A stretch of DNA of 64,000 nt from Sthenelais limicola. Its lineage: Eukaryota; Annelida; Polychaeta; Phyllodocida; Sigalionidae. The stretch spans positions 7,478,383 through 7,542,382 of the forward strand of contig OW804098.1 of the NCBI GenBank assembly GCA_942159475.1, read 5' to 3'. Position 1 is the stretch's first letter. Each line of letters starts with the position of its first letter. The notes under the pieces were generated by a model. That model saw only the letters and a list, made by a program, of their open reading frames with translations. It was not told the origin of the DNA and did not search any database. This document shows, in pieces, positions 52,300 to 62,469 of this stretch. The translations under genes were made by a program, and so were the position numbers.

Positions 52300-52847
52300 C
52301 ATGTATATCTTATCTTTACCTTTATCCATATTTTATATTATCCTTATTTGAGTACCTCAACTGGTAGACCTTAGCCCTTATCCTAAACCTTATCATGTAA
52401 AAATTGTATTACTAAATATCACCTCACCTCGCAAGTATCAAGTATAAAGATATGTATCTGCCTAGTCATCCATTCCATTCTGTCTATCTATTCAAATTTT
52501 GTCTGTCTATTTCTGTCTTGGAAACTGTGTTGATTTATCATCCTGTATAACCACAGAGTCCTTTTGTCTGTTGTCGGCCGTCGGAGAGTTTGTACAAAAC
52601 ATCTCATTAAAATCATTTCTATATTGTTATGCCATATTGTAATACGTTATAATAATTATCAACTGTATTCATTGTAGAGAATCGTCTTTGGTCTATGATA
52701 GAAGGCGATATTGTTACTCTACAACGTCGATTGTAAGCAAACAGAAGGGGCGGAAAACCTCCCACCAAGCAGGAGAGAATCTCCCCTTCCTTAACAGCAT
52801 CCTGAGTATGCTAATAAAAAGTTTTCTAAATCTAAATCTAAATCTAA

Positions 52848-53060
52848 ATATGTCTCTCTCTGTTTCCCTATCTCTCTGGGACTCTTTCTCTCTCCCCCTC
52901 AGTCTCTATGTCTGTCCCTCTTTCTATATGTCTCTCTCTGTTTCCCTATCTCTTTGGGTCTCTTTCTCTCTCCCCCTCACTCTCTATGTCTGTCCCTCTC
53001 TATATATATGTCTCTCTGTCTTTCTTTCTCTCTCTGTCTTTCTTTCTCTGTCTATCTGTA
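52848..53060. repeat. CT-rich tandem repeat, right of LINE-B
   Basis: Continues the ~79-bp unit interrupted at 45,331 (CTCTCTGTTTCCCTATCTCT, CTCACTCTCTATGTCTGTCC). Still within intron 1 of the sulfotransferase gene. Confidence 0.92.
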
Positions 53061-54041
53061 TCACATTTACACATTGGAAAAGTGTTGGGACTATCTGTCA
53101 CTTATCTTCTGTGAATAAATACAGGTGTTCTAGGTTTCACAAGTTATAGAATTTGTTTTCCTGAGTGTATTGTATTCCTTTGCTTGATAATACAATACAT
53201 TACAGTATAGTGTTGCATGAGATAAATTCAAAATAGAGCACATGGTGAACTGTATCGCTCACTGAAAGCTGTACTGTCATTAGTATTTCATACAGGTCTT
53301 CTAAAACTTCCTAATTTGTACTTGAAGGACCCATTTGAATCTTTTCCTATAATGACTTCATTTAGTATCGCTCATCAGCGGCTCTTTTCACTTGACAGAA
53401 TCAACTTCAAATTCTTGTATAAACATATAAGAGCAGCAGAATATTGATACATCCATTCCTATAAGCCATAATATGAGTAACTCTTGTATAAACATATAAC
53501 AGCAGCAGAATATTGATACATCCAGTCCTGTAAGTCATAATATGAGTAACTCTTGTATAAATATATAACAGCTGCAGAATATTGATTAATCCTGTCCTAT
53601 AAGTCATAATATGAGTAACTTGAGCAAGACTGTTTTTGTCATAATAGCTCAGAATGCAGCTTTGACATTACACATACATATCTTTATAGAGAAACAGGTT
53701 TTATTAGTCTATATCAGTCAATATGTCATATATAATCTTGCAATTTGTGTACATGGATTTACAGACCAAAGATACTATTGACAAATTTCAATATCGCCAT
53801 AAGAAAGTCCATTGTTAAATGTGGGAAGTCTTTACGAAGTATAATTGTAGCTGGAAGGTATTTATTGTATATTCCTATTTAGAAATATTCTATTTTAGGC
53901 TCATGTTTGATATTAATTCTATGGCCGTATCCATGAGAATATCCTTGTGAAGAGAGACATTTTAATGTAAATATAATATAAATATTGATGAAATGTTGTG
54001 TCATTTTTTCGAGTCCAATTTTAAATTGCTTCATGTACCAG
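53061..54041 (+). other. End of sulfotransferase intron 1
   Basis: Includes a ~65-bp tandem repeat of three units (53,413-53,620; TTGTATAAACATATAACAGC, CATAATATGAGTAACT). From 53,790 the sequence (AATATCGCCATAAGAAAGTC) is shared with unit B at 62,236. Confidence 0.8.
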
Positions 54042-54115
54042 ATTCCTAATCAGCCTAGGCATGGTTACAATGCTTTTGTTCGCTGTCGTGTACTACAACA
54101 TCACACCCAGAACAG
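54042..54115 (+). CDS. Carbohydrate sulfotransferase copy A, exon 2 (membrane anchor)
   Basis: Acceptor CATGTACCAG, donor GTAAAT; 74 nt. It encodes FLISLGMVTMLLFAVVYY, one membrane helix, then NITPRT with an N-glycosylation sequon. The first base completes the Arg codon of exon 1; the last base starts a Gly codon completed by exon 3. Unit B has the same exon, equally long (63,429-63,502), with frame kept, which supports it strongly. If the donor is not used, the frame runs on to 54,264 with a second hydrophobic stretch. Confidence 0.8.
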
Positions 54116-54264
54116 GTAAATATCCTACTACACTTGCCGCTGGCTTCCTGATTTGGGGAACATTTGTTATGGGTTTAATTTCCCTCAGTTTGGGGGCTTC
54201 AGCATTTTATCTGAAAAAACTGAAAAGGCCTGCAACCCCAAGGCCTACCAAAGTGGTTGGGTAA
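54116..54264 (+). CDS. Possible read-through end of exon 2 (short two-helix isoform)
   Basis: The exon 2 frame stays open through the donor for about 49 codons: TLAAGFLIWGTFVMGLISLS is clearly hydrophobic, followed by a basic tail and TAA. AATAAA follows at 54,410-54,415. A short membrane protein by intronic polyadenylation is possible. In unit B the same region has TGA after 18 codons. Low confidence. Confidence 0.25.
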
Positions 54265-54409
54265 CCACATGTCCAATCAGAACAGAATAGTGACGCCTGT
54301 AAGACTGTAGCCAGCCTCTCATCCTCATTAGAGTGCAACCTCCACCACCACCTTGATGCCACTCCCTCTAATGTACCTCCCGGCATATAACATTGAGTAA
54401 ATGATCAAT

Positions 54410-54415
54410 AATAAA
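54410..54415 (+). terminator. Possible poly(A) signal in sulfotransferase intron 2
   Basis: AATAAA about 146 bp after the read-through stop at 54,264; more AATAAA-like text at 54,436. Could end a short isoform. Confidence 0.3.
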
Positions 54416-54526
54416 AGTTCCCTCTAAACTACCTTAAATAAAATTGAGTGAATGGCTTGATCTCTTACCCTCTAGTCTACTTCTCTGCTAATATTTTAGA
54501 ATTAAATTATATTGTGATGATTTCAG

Positions 54527-54848
54527 GTCTGAGTCCATACCCCCTAACCATTGGGTTGATTTCAACGTTTTCTGCACCACAAACAACCACTGGGAATAAT
54601 ATCAGCGATCTGATCCAGGGAAGAAAGAAACTGTTAAACAAGGTCTGCAATTCAATTCCACAGGAACACCTTCAATCAAGAGGCCGACCGCTAGTCTATG
54701 ACAAAAAACACAGATTTGCTTTCTGTCTTGCACACAAAGCTGGGACCACCTCCCTGTTAACATCGACTCTGGGAGCCAATGGGTACAACTCTACTGGTAG
54801 GAATGTCCTGAAAGATGTGCACACAGACCATAGCACTGTATGGCCCAG
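54527..54848 (+). CDS. Carbohydrate sulfotransferase copy A, exon 3 (PAPS 5' site)
   Basis: Acceptor TGATTTCAG, donor GTAAGA; 322 nt. It covers the stem (residues about 35-90, with sequons NNIS and, later, NST) and the first catalytic block: FAFCLAHKAGTTSLL (residues 97-111), where K104-x-G-T-T-S is the loop that binds the 5'-phosphosulfate of PAPS; CHST8-14-type enzymes have KVACTNW-like text there. It ends with two bases of a split Arg codon. Confidence 0.88.
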
Positions 54849-55115
54849 GTAAGAATTATCTCTTAATATCATGCTGCAGTCTCAGTTTAGCATCAATTCA
54901 AGACTGAAATATTATTTACTTTTTGTTCCCTTATTTCCAACCCACCTAAAAGTCATTTAATTAATTAAAAATTTGGGGGATTTTGTTGGGTTGTTTTTGC
55001 TTCAGGGCTACATCAAGTTATGGTGAATGTTAACCCCTCCACGCAACAACTTTGATAGAAAATGAATGGCGGAGACCAGGTTATTAATTGAAGAAGAGCA
55101 GAGCTTGTCCAGGTC
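54849..55115. other. Intron 3, first part
   Basis: AT-rich intronic sequence without recognised repeats. Confidence 0.5.
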
Positions 55116-55119
55116 AATT

Positions 55120-55478
55120 AGGCCAAACAAATAGGTGTGTTTCTCATTTACCCCCCCCCCCCCCCCCCCGCAACCAAGAAAAACCTTCCCCTACCTATTT
55201 GTTTGACCATACCTGATTTTTTTTTTACACTACCTTTCGCTTTTTTTTTATTTTTTGACAAAACAAGCTAATAAAAGCAGGAAAACAGGTTTCCTAACCT
55301 GAAACTGTCAAAAATCACATTTCCCTTGTCTAAAACAACTATTGTTATTAAATAGACATTTTTTTCACTTCCTGGGAGGGCGTTTCCTACGAAGAAAATA
55401 AAAGTTACCACCCCGCCCCCTACCTAGTTTTCCGCCAGATAAATCAGTAACACACCTATTTTGTTTGGCCTTACTGCC
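55120..55478. mobile_element. MITE with GGCCAAACAAATAGGTGTG ends
   Basis: AGGCCAAACAAATAGGTGTG at the left and CACACCTATTTTGTTTGGCC at the right form an imperfect inverted repeat. A 19-C run (55,151-55,169) and T/A runs fill the interior. Intronic. Confidence 0.85.
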
Positions 55479-55820
55479 AATTATTTGAATATCAACCAGC
55501 AGAGGAGTTCCGATGTTAGTTCTTGCTAACTAGTAGAGTGCTGTTTGTGGTCGCCACTGTAAGGTTCTAGGCAAGGAAGTCAAGGATTTGTTGTAGTCAG
55601 AGAACAACCTTTGATCTCAGAAACAGCTTGCTTATATTCTTATGTTTCAGCTCCAACCAATTACCAGTTTTTTTAGGATAATATAGGAGATATTATTTCA
55701 TTGACACTTTTTGGAAAGAAAATGGCTGAATATTTCAATGCTGTTATGAAAATATTGTATCAGCCAGGGGCGGATCCACGATTTTCAAAAGGAGGGGGCT
55801 GGCTTTCAAATTTTGGTTAA

Positions 55821-56232
55821 CCCATTCAGGACAGCGCCGGACATTGCCTCATGCTTGACGACCAAGTGCGGGAAAAGGAACATCAATTGATGACGTCCTG
55901 AGTGAAATATGCACATCACATCATGACAACACCGCATCCACTGCTCTCTGGATGACGCACATTCTAATAACGTCATCTGAATTAAGGACGGCCAATAACG
56001 TCGCCACCATTGAATAACGGTGTTACTATGATGCTTTTTGGCAATACGCGCCTTTACCACAGAGTGCTTTATCGCATTATGCGTCCTATGCATGGGAGTG
56101 CTTTTATGCACTACGCGTCCCAGACATGGGAGTGCTTTAAGGCAATACGTGGCCAAACGCGTGGGAACGCTTTAAGGCAATACACGGCCAAATGCGTGGG
56201 AATGCTATAAAGCAATACGCAGCCTGAATGGG
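55821..56232. mobile_element. piggyBac-type MITE with tandem subrepeats
   Basis: Ends CCCATTCAGG and CCTGAATGGG, each flanked by TTAA (55,817-55,820 and 56,233-56,236). The right half has about five units of 37 bp (GTGGGAATGCTTTAAGGCAA, TACGCGGCCAAA type). The 412-bp element has no transposase and lies in intron 3. Confidence 0.83.
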
Positions 56233-57617
56233 TTAAAGAACATATCTTTATGCTATTAGATATTCATATATATATGATTAATCAATCAGCTTTTGTTATG
56301 CAATCCTTTAAATATTCAGAGATGCCACTCACTTATTTCAAACCTAAAGTCGACCGTGATGAAATCAGTGCAGAGTATTTTCCCACAATCTTAAATACAA
56401 CAGGCCTACTTGCCTAAAAATAATGGCTTGTTGTTTTTGCAACGTTGTCTATTTGTATAGGATCTGACCCATTATGGACTGCTTATTACAAATACACCCA
56501 GCTCGGAAAAAGACGAAGAAAAACTTCCAGCTGCATCCACAGCTTCCTAACAGTCTATGTAATCTGCCTCACTCACAGCAACGCCTATCACTGCTGATTA
56601 TAATTGATATTGAGACTGATAATTATAATTGATGTTTGATTTGGATGTTGTTTAAGAATTAAACAATGAGGGTTGTACAGTCTGTGATCCCATAGAACTC
56701 ACTCAGCGTGTGGCCTTGTGAGTTCTATGGGATCGCAGACCCTCCGAACGATATAACTTGAGTTGTTTGATGCTTTTCATAGATAACGGGTAAATATGCT
56801 TTTCATAGATGCTTTTCATAGATAACGGGTAGATAACGCATAAATGATATGCTTTATCCAAATTGAAGTTGGGAAATTTCCTGTAATTGTCCTTTGTATG
56901 GTAAGGCCGTAAAATACAAGCGGAATCATCCATACAACTGTGGGCAAATACCAGATCAACAATAATCCTCTCCGTTGGGAGCAGAAGGGTTAGGGATTAT
57001 TGCATGAACAAGATGTATTTGCATTTGTTGTTATTATCCTCCAATAGAATATACAATTAAATATATGATATTTCATTCAATGCCATTCAGCTGCTATATC
57101 TATTTCTTACCATTGTGTTGCCTAGAAATGTTGTATATTATAGTTTTATGTCCAAAATGCTAATTTGTTATTTCTTGCTGTTAAACTCTTATATATATAT
57201 AAGTATTTTTATTTCTCCTTATACAATTACATCAATGGTTTGAAGAAATGGGTCCTCAAGTCAAAACAATCTTTGGTCTTCCCATGAGGCCATGGCATAT
57301 TACAACATAACTAGTTACTAGTTAAACTCTTACTAGCATATTGTTTTGTTTCGTTTTCATAACATTGTGTAACTTCTTCCTCAAATGCTTTGCGATATGA
57401 TGTAATTTGGGATCTGGGACAGAAAGAACAGAGAGTGAAAACTCTATCCTGATTTGTAAGGAGAATTGTAAAGGGACAAGCCTACCCCAAAACAAGCTTT
57501 CAGAATAATATCATTTAATAATAATAATTATCTGACTGACCAATGATTCCCTCTGGTGTTATACCAACACCATGGAAAGAGAAACTTCATTCAAAATTAA
57601 TATTTTACTCTTCACAG
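56233..57617. other. Intron 3, remainder, with a 17-bp hairpin
   Basis: GATCCCATAGAACTCAC (56,686-56,702) and its exact reverse complement (56,718-56,734) enclose a 15-nt loop. Direct repeats of GATGCTTTTCATAGATAACG follow at 56,770-56,835. Otherwise plain intron. Confidence 0.6.
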
Positions 57618-58278
57618 ATATGGACTAGGATTCCGGCAATCCACGCATACAGACATAAAGAAAGCATTCAAGTTCCTCTTCGTTCGTCATCCACTGACTA
57701 GACTTGTCTCTGCATTCCGAGACAAGTTAATACCCCACAAAAACGACCAAACTGCCGAATTCCAAACGTTAGTTGTTCAAATTCTCAAAGAGCGAACTAA
57801 GAAAAAGAAGAAGATGCAGAAACCATTCCTTCACGACACTACAGAAGCTAAAGAGATACAACAACGATATGAGTCACAAATCAATGATAGCAATAGGAAC
57901 TCTAACATATATTTTAGGGAATTTGTTCATCATATTCTGAAAAAAGATTATTCTGCAGGAATAAAACAATTCATGAAGATGCACTGGGACACTTATCAGC
58001 ACCGCTGCCACCCCTGTCAAATCAAATATGATTTTATAGGTCATACAGAGAACTTTGACGTTGAATTTTCCTATCTAGCTCAGACATTGTATGATCAAAC
58101 ACGTTCCCTGAGTAATAGTAGAAAATACAATCCACATAAAACCAACTCATCCTTTTTGATTACAAGGGCCTATCTATCAACCTTGGATAAGGAAGATATC
58201 AAATTATTGAGAGGGTTTTATGAAACAGATATGGCTATGTTTGGGTATAGATGGAATGATGTCTTGGGAGGTGGATAA
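57618..58278 (+). CDS. Carbohydrate sulfotransferase copy A, exon 4 (catalytic end)
   Basis: Acceptor ACTCTTCACAG; first base completes the Arg codon; stop TAA. It encodes the 3'-phosphate-binding block FKFLFVRHPLTRLVSAFRDK (residues 159-177), a Lys-rich loop, and the family's C-terminal signature MHWDTYQHRCHPC (H263, C271, C274) with YDFIGHTENFD. These are the Sulfotransfer_2 / CHST8-14 family hallmarks. Exons 1-4 sum to 1083 nt, so the protein has 360 residues, normal for the family: a type II Golgi protein that transfers sulfate from PAPS to a glycan such as chondroitin, dermatan or a GalNAc end. The substrate cannot be told from sequence. Confidence 0.9.
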
Positions 58279-58760
58279 ATTAAAGCTGCTATTGTAATGT
58301 CTGCCATTAACTTATCGCGGCGACAGATGAGGAATAACGACACTGGACAACACAGATCTCCGAGTCCTTGCTAGCTGTTTCCTGTTTATTTTACCTCTGG
58401 ATCCGGGAATTGGAAATTCACAGAACAGTCTCCAGCTCTACAGGAGAGGAATATAACTATAAATATGTAAAAAGGTAGAAAAGGTATATGAAGAACATGT
58501 CATACAGGCAAACATTAGCTAGAGATAAAATACAATAAAAACGTAGACAAAACCCAGTAACGACATCTAGTGTTAACACCCTGCAGCAGGAGGCAATGCC
58601 AGCTCGCCTCCAGTCCAGCCGGCCGCACCCGGATGACCAGACAACTAGTCCGGGGAGCCGGGCTACTGGCTGGCAGTGCCAGGCCAGAGCGGGGATAACC
58701 ACTCTCACCAAGCACCACCACACTCAGCACCACACTATATTTGAATTCACATGGTTTTTT
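58279..58760. other. Sulfotransferase 3' region and GC-rich block
   Basis: AATAAA at 58,534-58,539 lies 256 bp after the stop and may be the poly(A) signal. A GC-rich block (58,575-58,720, with CCGGGGAGCCGGGCTACTGG) has no recognised identity; it could be part of an LTR or SINE-like repeat. Confidence 0.45.
58534..58539 (+). terminator. Possible poly(A) signal of the sulfotransferase gene
   Basis: AATAAA 256 bp downstream of the stop codon in an otherwise gene-free stretch. Confidence 0.45.
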
Positions 58761-60530
58761 TTGTATTTAAATATTTTTATTCAGCAAATAAACATTATGT
58801 AACAGTTACACTATTCTCAGAGTATGCTGTTGTCTATACAAAAAGGATAATAATAATAATAATAATATGTCATAGTTCTTCAAGAAAAAAGAAAAAGATT
58901 TATCTATATCTATATATGTATATATATATATCACAAATCCTACCAGATAAGAACAGAGAATAAGACCCTCGCACATTAGGCATTTACAAGAACCTCACGA
59001 AGAGGAATAGTAACATTTTAGTTTAACTAATCTATTGAAAAAAAATGAAAAAAACAATTAAAAAATAAAAACCTCCCCCCGCGTTGTGTCTTATTCATAT
59101 ATTCCAAAAGGCGTATCCTATCAGTTATATATTTAACAGTCATAAATGTAGCTTTCTTCGCGAAAAGGGTCATTACACAAACACACAATAATCATGTAAT
59201 ATAATATTTCCTATATATATATATATATATTTCGATTTCCTATGTTTCTTTTCTTCAAGCTTTTGAAAAAATGAAATAGATGCAAGTAGTCTTGCCAATG
59301 GAACTCACTCAGAAGGACGGCAAAATCTGAATTTCAATCCTTCCCCCAAATAACTTAATCTATATTATATGAATTGCAAATAGGCTGGAATAATCTGCCG
59401 ATCTAGTTCAATAATAGAAAGACCAAAATTTGACGTTTCGGGCACATTAGACCTTTTTCAAGGGGCAAATTAAAACTTGAAAGCAATTGCTATTAGTGTG
59501 TCTTGATGATGGTTGACGTCTTGCATCATTGAATAGTTTGTTTGACATACTTCTTTGCCTACTGTATCTCCTATCACATGTTTGAGTGTTATCAAAAATT
59601 ATTATAGTTTCACAAAGATTATTATAGCTTCTCAATAATCTTTGGTGTTATCATATTGAAATGAGTGACTTCTGCCTATGACATATAGATGAAACATAGC
59701 AAGGGGGAAGTCTGTAAACTTGTTAGTGACCCGGGGAGCGTGGGAAGTTGGAGGGCGTTAGACTGAGATCTTCACCCGAGCTTTGTTCCATATTTATTAC
59801 ACTGCATTAATGAATAAAAAATATTAAGTCAGTACTTGTTGTATGTGCCAAAGGTGGCATAATTTACATGTAATGCACCACCTTGACCAAGTGTGGCATA
59901 CAATGCTGTATATAATACAATATAGACAACTAGAGCACAGGGGTGTAATAAATTAAGATGTATTTCACATGTGCTGATATGCCCGCTACCAAAGGCTTTG
60001 ATAGTGTCACATGACAAAGTGGTAACCAATAGCAGATGCTGTTGTTTAAGAAGTTTTCGGTTTAATATACTCGATCATTTATAGGATGACCTCAGATAGG
60101 CATAGATACATTCAATAAACAGTCTTGAGAGTGTGTACATCTATTCATGCTAACATCCCTAACCCTTTAAGGGCAGAGGGTCTGATAAGGGAGGTTGTCT
60201 TTTAAATTGTCCCTTATTGTGGCCGTACCAAGCATTATAAAAACGAAAAAATCTTTTTAATACTCCAAATATTAGTGAAGTTATAGTCTTTCAAAGTTGC
60301 CTGCCTGTTAAATTTTGAGCTAAACTACTTAGCCTAAGTGACTTTTTAAAAGGAGATAGATGATGTAAAAGGCAATGATGTCTAGACAGTGAAAATTAAT
60401 CAGGACAATGCCACATAGTCTTTTTATCACCATTTTGCTGTAAGAAATGCGATTTGTACTGAGTAAATTGCACATGAACCTAAATTTTCTGCTCTACTTG
60501 TTATGAGTTGTAATTTAGAAATTTCATGTT
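58761..60530. other. AT-rich intergenic stretch
   Basis: Contains (TAA)n and TATATA runs (58,850-58,935, 59,210-59,232). Around 59,430-59,460 the text GACGTTTCGGGCACATTAGA, CCTTTTTCAAGG resembles a dispersed repeat tail often seen in invertebrates; the family could not be fixed. No gene. Confidence 0.4.
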
Positions 60531-60534
60531 TTAT

Positions 60535-60609
60535 GTCACCATAGCAACCATTTACCAGATATACACCTTTTCAATTGAAAAAAACGGGCTGTTTGGTTGC
60601 CATGGAAAC
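60535..60609. promoter_or_regulatory. Pair of RFX X-box motifs
   Basis: GTCACCATAGCAAC (60,535-60,548) and GTTGCCATGGAAAC (60,596-60,609) both fit the X-box form GTnnCC, two bases, RRnRAC. They lie 47 bp apart, upstream of the second sulfotransferase unit. RFX sites often mark ciliary-gene promoters. Motif evidence only. Confidence 0.35.
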
Positions 60610-61019
60610 CATTCTAAAGGAACCATTTTCAAAATCCATCAACTTTTACGACCATTCATTTTATTCAGCATGAAAAACTGAATGAATGGCATTTTTTCAA
60701 AAAAATAAATTTAGATTTAGTTTTTTTCCAATTTAAGAATGAATATTGCATAAATAGAGTTATAATTCTCCCAATTTAGCCACAATCTATTATGGACACC
60801 AAATTTTCTGCATCTACCAGGCACAAGAACATTTTTTTGATTATTGGTCCTTACAACATTTGGAACACATTGACATAGGAGGAAGAGGGTAAAATAGCAG
60901 GTTTTATTAAATGAATAGCATGTCTTATAGGCAATATTATGGGGAAAATGACCCAAATAATAGTGCATAAATGCACTACTCGCCCTGATAGGGCTAATCA
61001 TTCTGACCAAGTGATCTTG

Positions 61020-61072
61020 TGAAAAAACATTTGAAAAATATAATTTTTGCAGCTTGTGACTCGTTTTCCTCT
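61020..61072. mobile_element. MITE family F9, right end
   Basis: AATATAATTTTTGCAGCTTG then TGACTCGTTTTCC matches the F9 right end. The left part was not clearly found. Confidence 0.55.
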
Positions 61073-61445
61073 TCCCCTCAATTTTGGAGAGGGGGCCCAA
61101 CCCACCTCAACAGGTTAGGTGTAAATGTTATCAGTTTTAATTCAAAGTATTAATACTAAAAAATAAAAAAGTCAATGGCCAGAGTAATTGCAAGAGTATT
61201 GCAAGAGTATTAGATATATCCATGTAATTATCACTGGGCAGGTGTGCCACGTAAGGTTTTCCAGTTCCATTGAATGACTAGACTAATGATTTAATTACCA
61301 AGCCACGTCAAATGTGTTTCCCAACTTCGCCAACTCATTTGAAGTCACCAAGTTTAATGTGTAGCACTAGCTGGTGCTAGCTCGCTCCAGTGGTTCTCTC
61401 CTGTTATGAATTTTTTAAAATGGCTTGCAAGGTTAGTAGCTGCTT
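61073..61445 (+). repeat. Segmental duplication, unit B, 5' block
   Basis: Counterpart of 44,560-44,920, including CCACGTAAGGTTTTCCAGTT and the exon 1 context. With the shared blocks at 62.2-63.6 kb it shows that the sulfotransferase gene was duplicated in tandem. Confidence 0.9.
61406..61431 (+). CDS. Sulfotransferase copy B, exon 1
   Basis: ATG, MNFLKWLA and two bases of a split codon, then donor GTTAGT. Same 26-nt length and phase as copy A, differing at two residues (WL for RH). The rest of the gene lies at 63,429 and beyond the window. Confidence 0.6.
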
Positions 61446-61449
61446 TGTC

Positions 61450-62165
61450 ATTCATCTCTCTCTGTCTCTTTCTTTGTCTCTGTCCCTCTTTCTTCCCCTC
61501 TCTAGAGTCTCTTATTCTCTGTCCCTCACTCCCTATGTCTCTCCCTCTCTCTATATGGGCCAGATCTTCAGAAAATGTACAATTCGTCTACACCAATCCT
61601 CCCAAATTACCCACATTTTAGACAAAAATGAGCTTCGAAATGCAGTTTAACATAACAGAACTGATACTTTAAATCAATGCGATTCTTCATTTTTCAGCCT
61701 AGTTTAGCAGAATTTCCTAAGTGTGTAGAGCTGCCAATTGTACATTTTCTGAAAATCTGACCCATATGTCCCTCTCTGTTTCCCTCTCTTTCTGGGTCTC
61801 TTTCGTTCTCCCTCAATCTCTATGTCTCTCCCCTTTTCTATATGTCCCACTCTGTTTCCCTCTCTCTGTCGGTCTCTTTCTCTCTCCCTCATTCTCTATG
61901 TCTCTCCCTCTCTCTATATGTCCCACTCTGTTTCCCTCTCTCTGTCGGTCTCTTTCTCTCTCTCTCTCCCTCATGCTCTATGTCTCTCCCTCTCTCTATA
62001 TGTCTCTTTCTGTCAGTCTCTTTCTCTCTCCCTCATTCTCTATGTCTCTCCCTCTCTCTATCTGTATCTCTCTGTTTCCCTCTCTCTGTCGGTCTCTTTC
62101 TCTCTCTATGTCTCTCCCTCTCTCTATATGTCTCTCTCTGTGTCCCTCTCTCTCTGGGCCACTGG
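61450..62165. repeat. CT-rich tandem repeat of unit B, with F1 insertion
   Basis: The same ~79-bp CT repeat as in unit A, here interrupted at about 61,553-61,770 by an F1 MITE instead of LINE-B. Units contain TCTCTCCCTCTCTCTATATG and CTGTTTCCCTCTCTCTGTCG. Confidence 0.9.
61553..61770. mobile_element. MITE family F1, full copy inside the CT repeat
   Basis: TATATGGGCCAGATCTTCAG at the left, AAAATCTGACCCATATG at the right. Because the flanking CT unit (CTCTATATGTCCC) is known, the insertion can be placed within TATA, with ATAT present on both sides, so a TA-type target duplication is likely. Confidence 0.87.
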
Positions 62166-62467
62166 GTCTGGGCTGTTTAACATAACAAGACTGATACTTT
62201 AAGTCAATGCGCTACTAATATACTCATTGAAACATTACAATATCGCCATAAGAAAGTCCATTGTTAAAATGTGGGAAGTCTTTACTCATAATTGTAGTCA
62301 AGTATAATTGTAGCTGGAGGGTATTTATTGTATAACCCTATTTTGAAATAGTTCATGCTTGATATTAATTCAATGGCCGTGAAGAAACCAAGACATTTTA
62401 ATGTAAATATAATATAAATATTGATGAAATGTTGTGTCATGTTTTGGATTCCAATTTTAACTTGCCT
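62166..62467. repeat. Segmental duplication, unit B, intron 1 end
   Basis: From AATATCGCCATAAGAAAGTC (62,240) on, matches 53,788-54,035 of unit A, with small indels. A short F1 remnant (CATAACAAGACTGATACTTT) precedes it. Confidence 0.85.
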
Positions 62468-62469
62468 TA

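Larger units (their letters stand above)
45332..52847 (+). mobile_element. LINE-B: CR1/L2-like LINE with NADAR-domain ORF1 and SGNH ORF
   Basis: About 7.5 kb inserted in the CT-rich repeat, same orientation as the sulfotransferase gene. Order: 5' untranslated region (about 210 bp), ORF1 with coiled-coil repeat, RRM-like region and NADAR-like domain; a second frame for an SGNH hydrolase; about 1.1 kb without an ORF; endonuclease-RT ORF; 550-bp 3' region ending in a tail of TCTAAA repeats (52,826-52,847), the simple-repeat tail typical of CR1/L2-type LINEs. The duplicated unit at 61-62 kb has the same CT-rich repeat without the LINE. The flanks share only a few bases, so target duplication is unclear. 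Confidence 0.93.

Noticed and set aside
58575..58720. GC-rich block as an LTR or SINE
   Set aside because: No second copy, A/B box or terminal repeat in the window, so the family could not be supported.
59430..59640. Penelope-like element end or hammerhead ribozyme
   Set aside because: CGAAACGTC-like text on the minus strand is suggestive, but no RT, GIY-YIG domain or full ribozyme core could be found nearby.
61721..62202. Open frames over the second CT-rich repeat
   Set aside because: Same artefact as at 45 kb.
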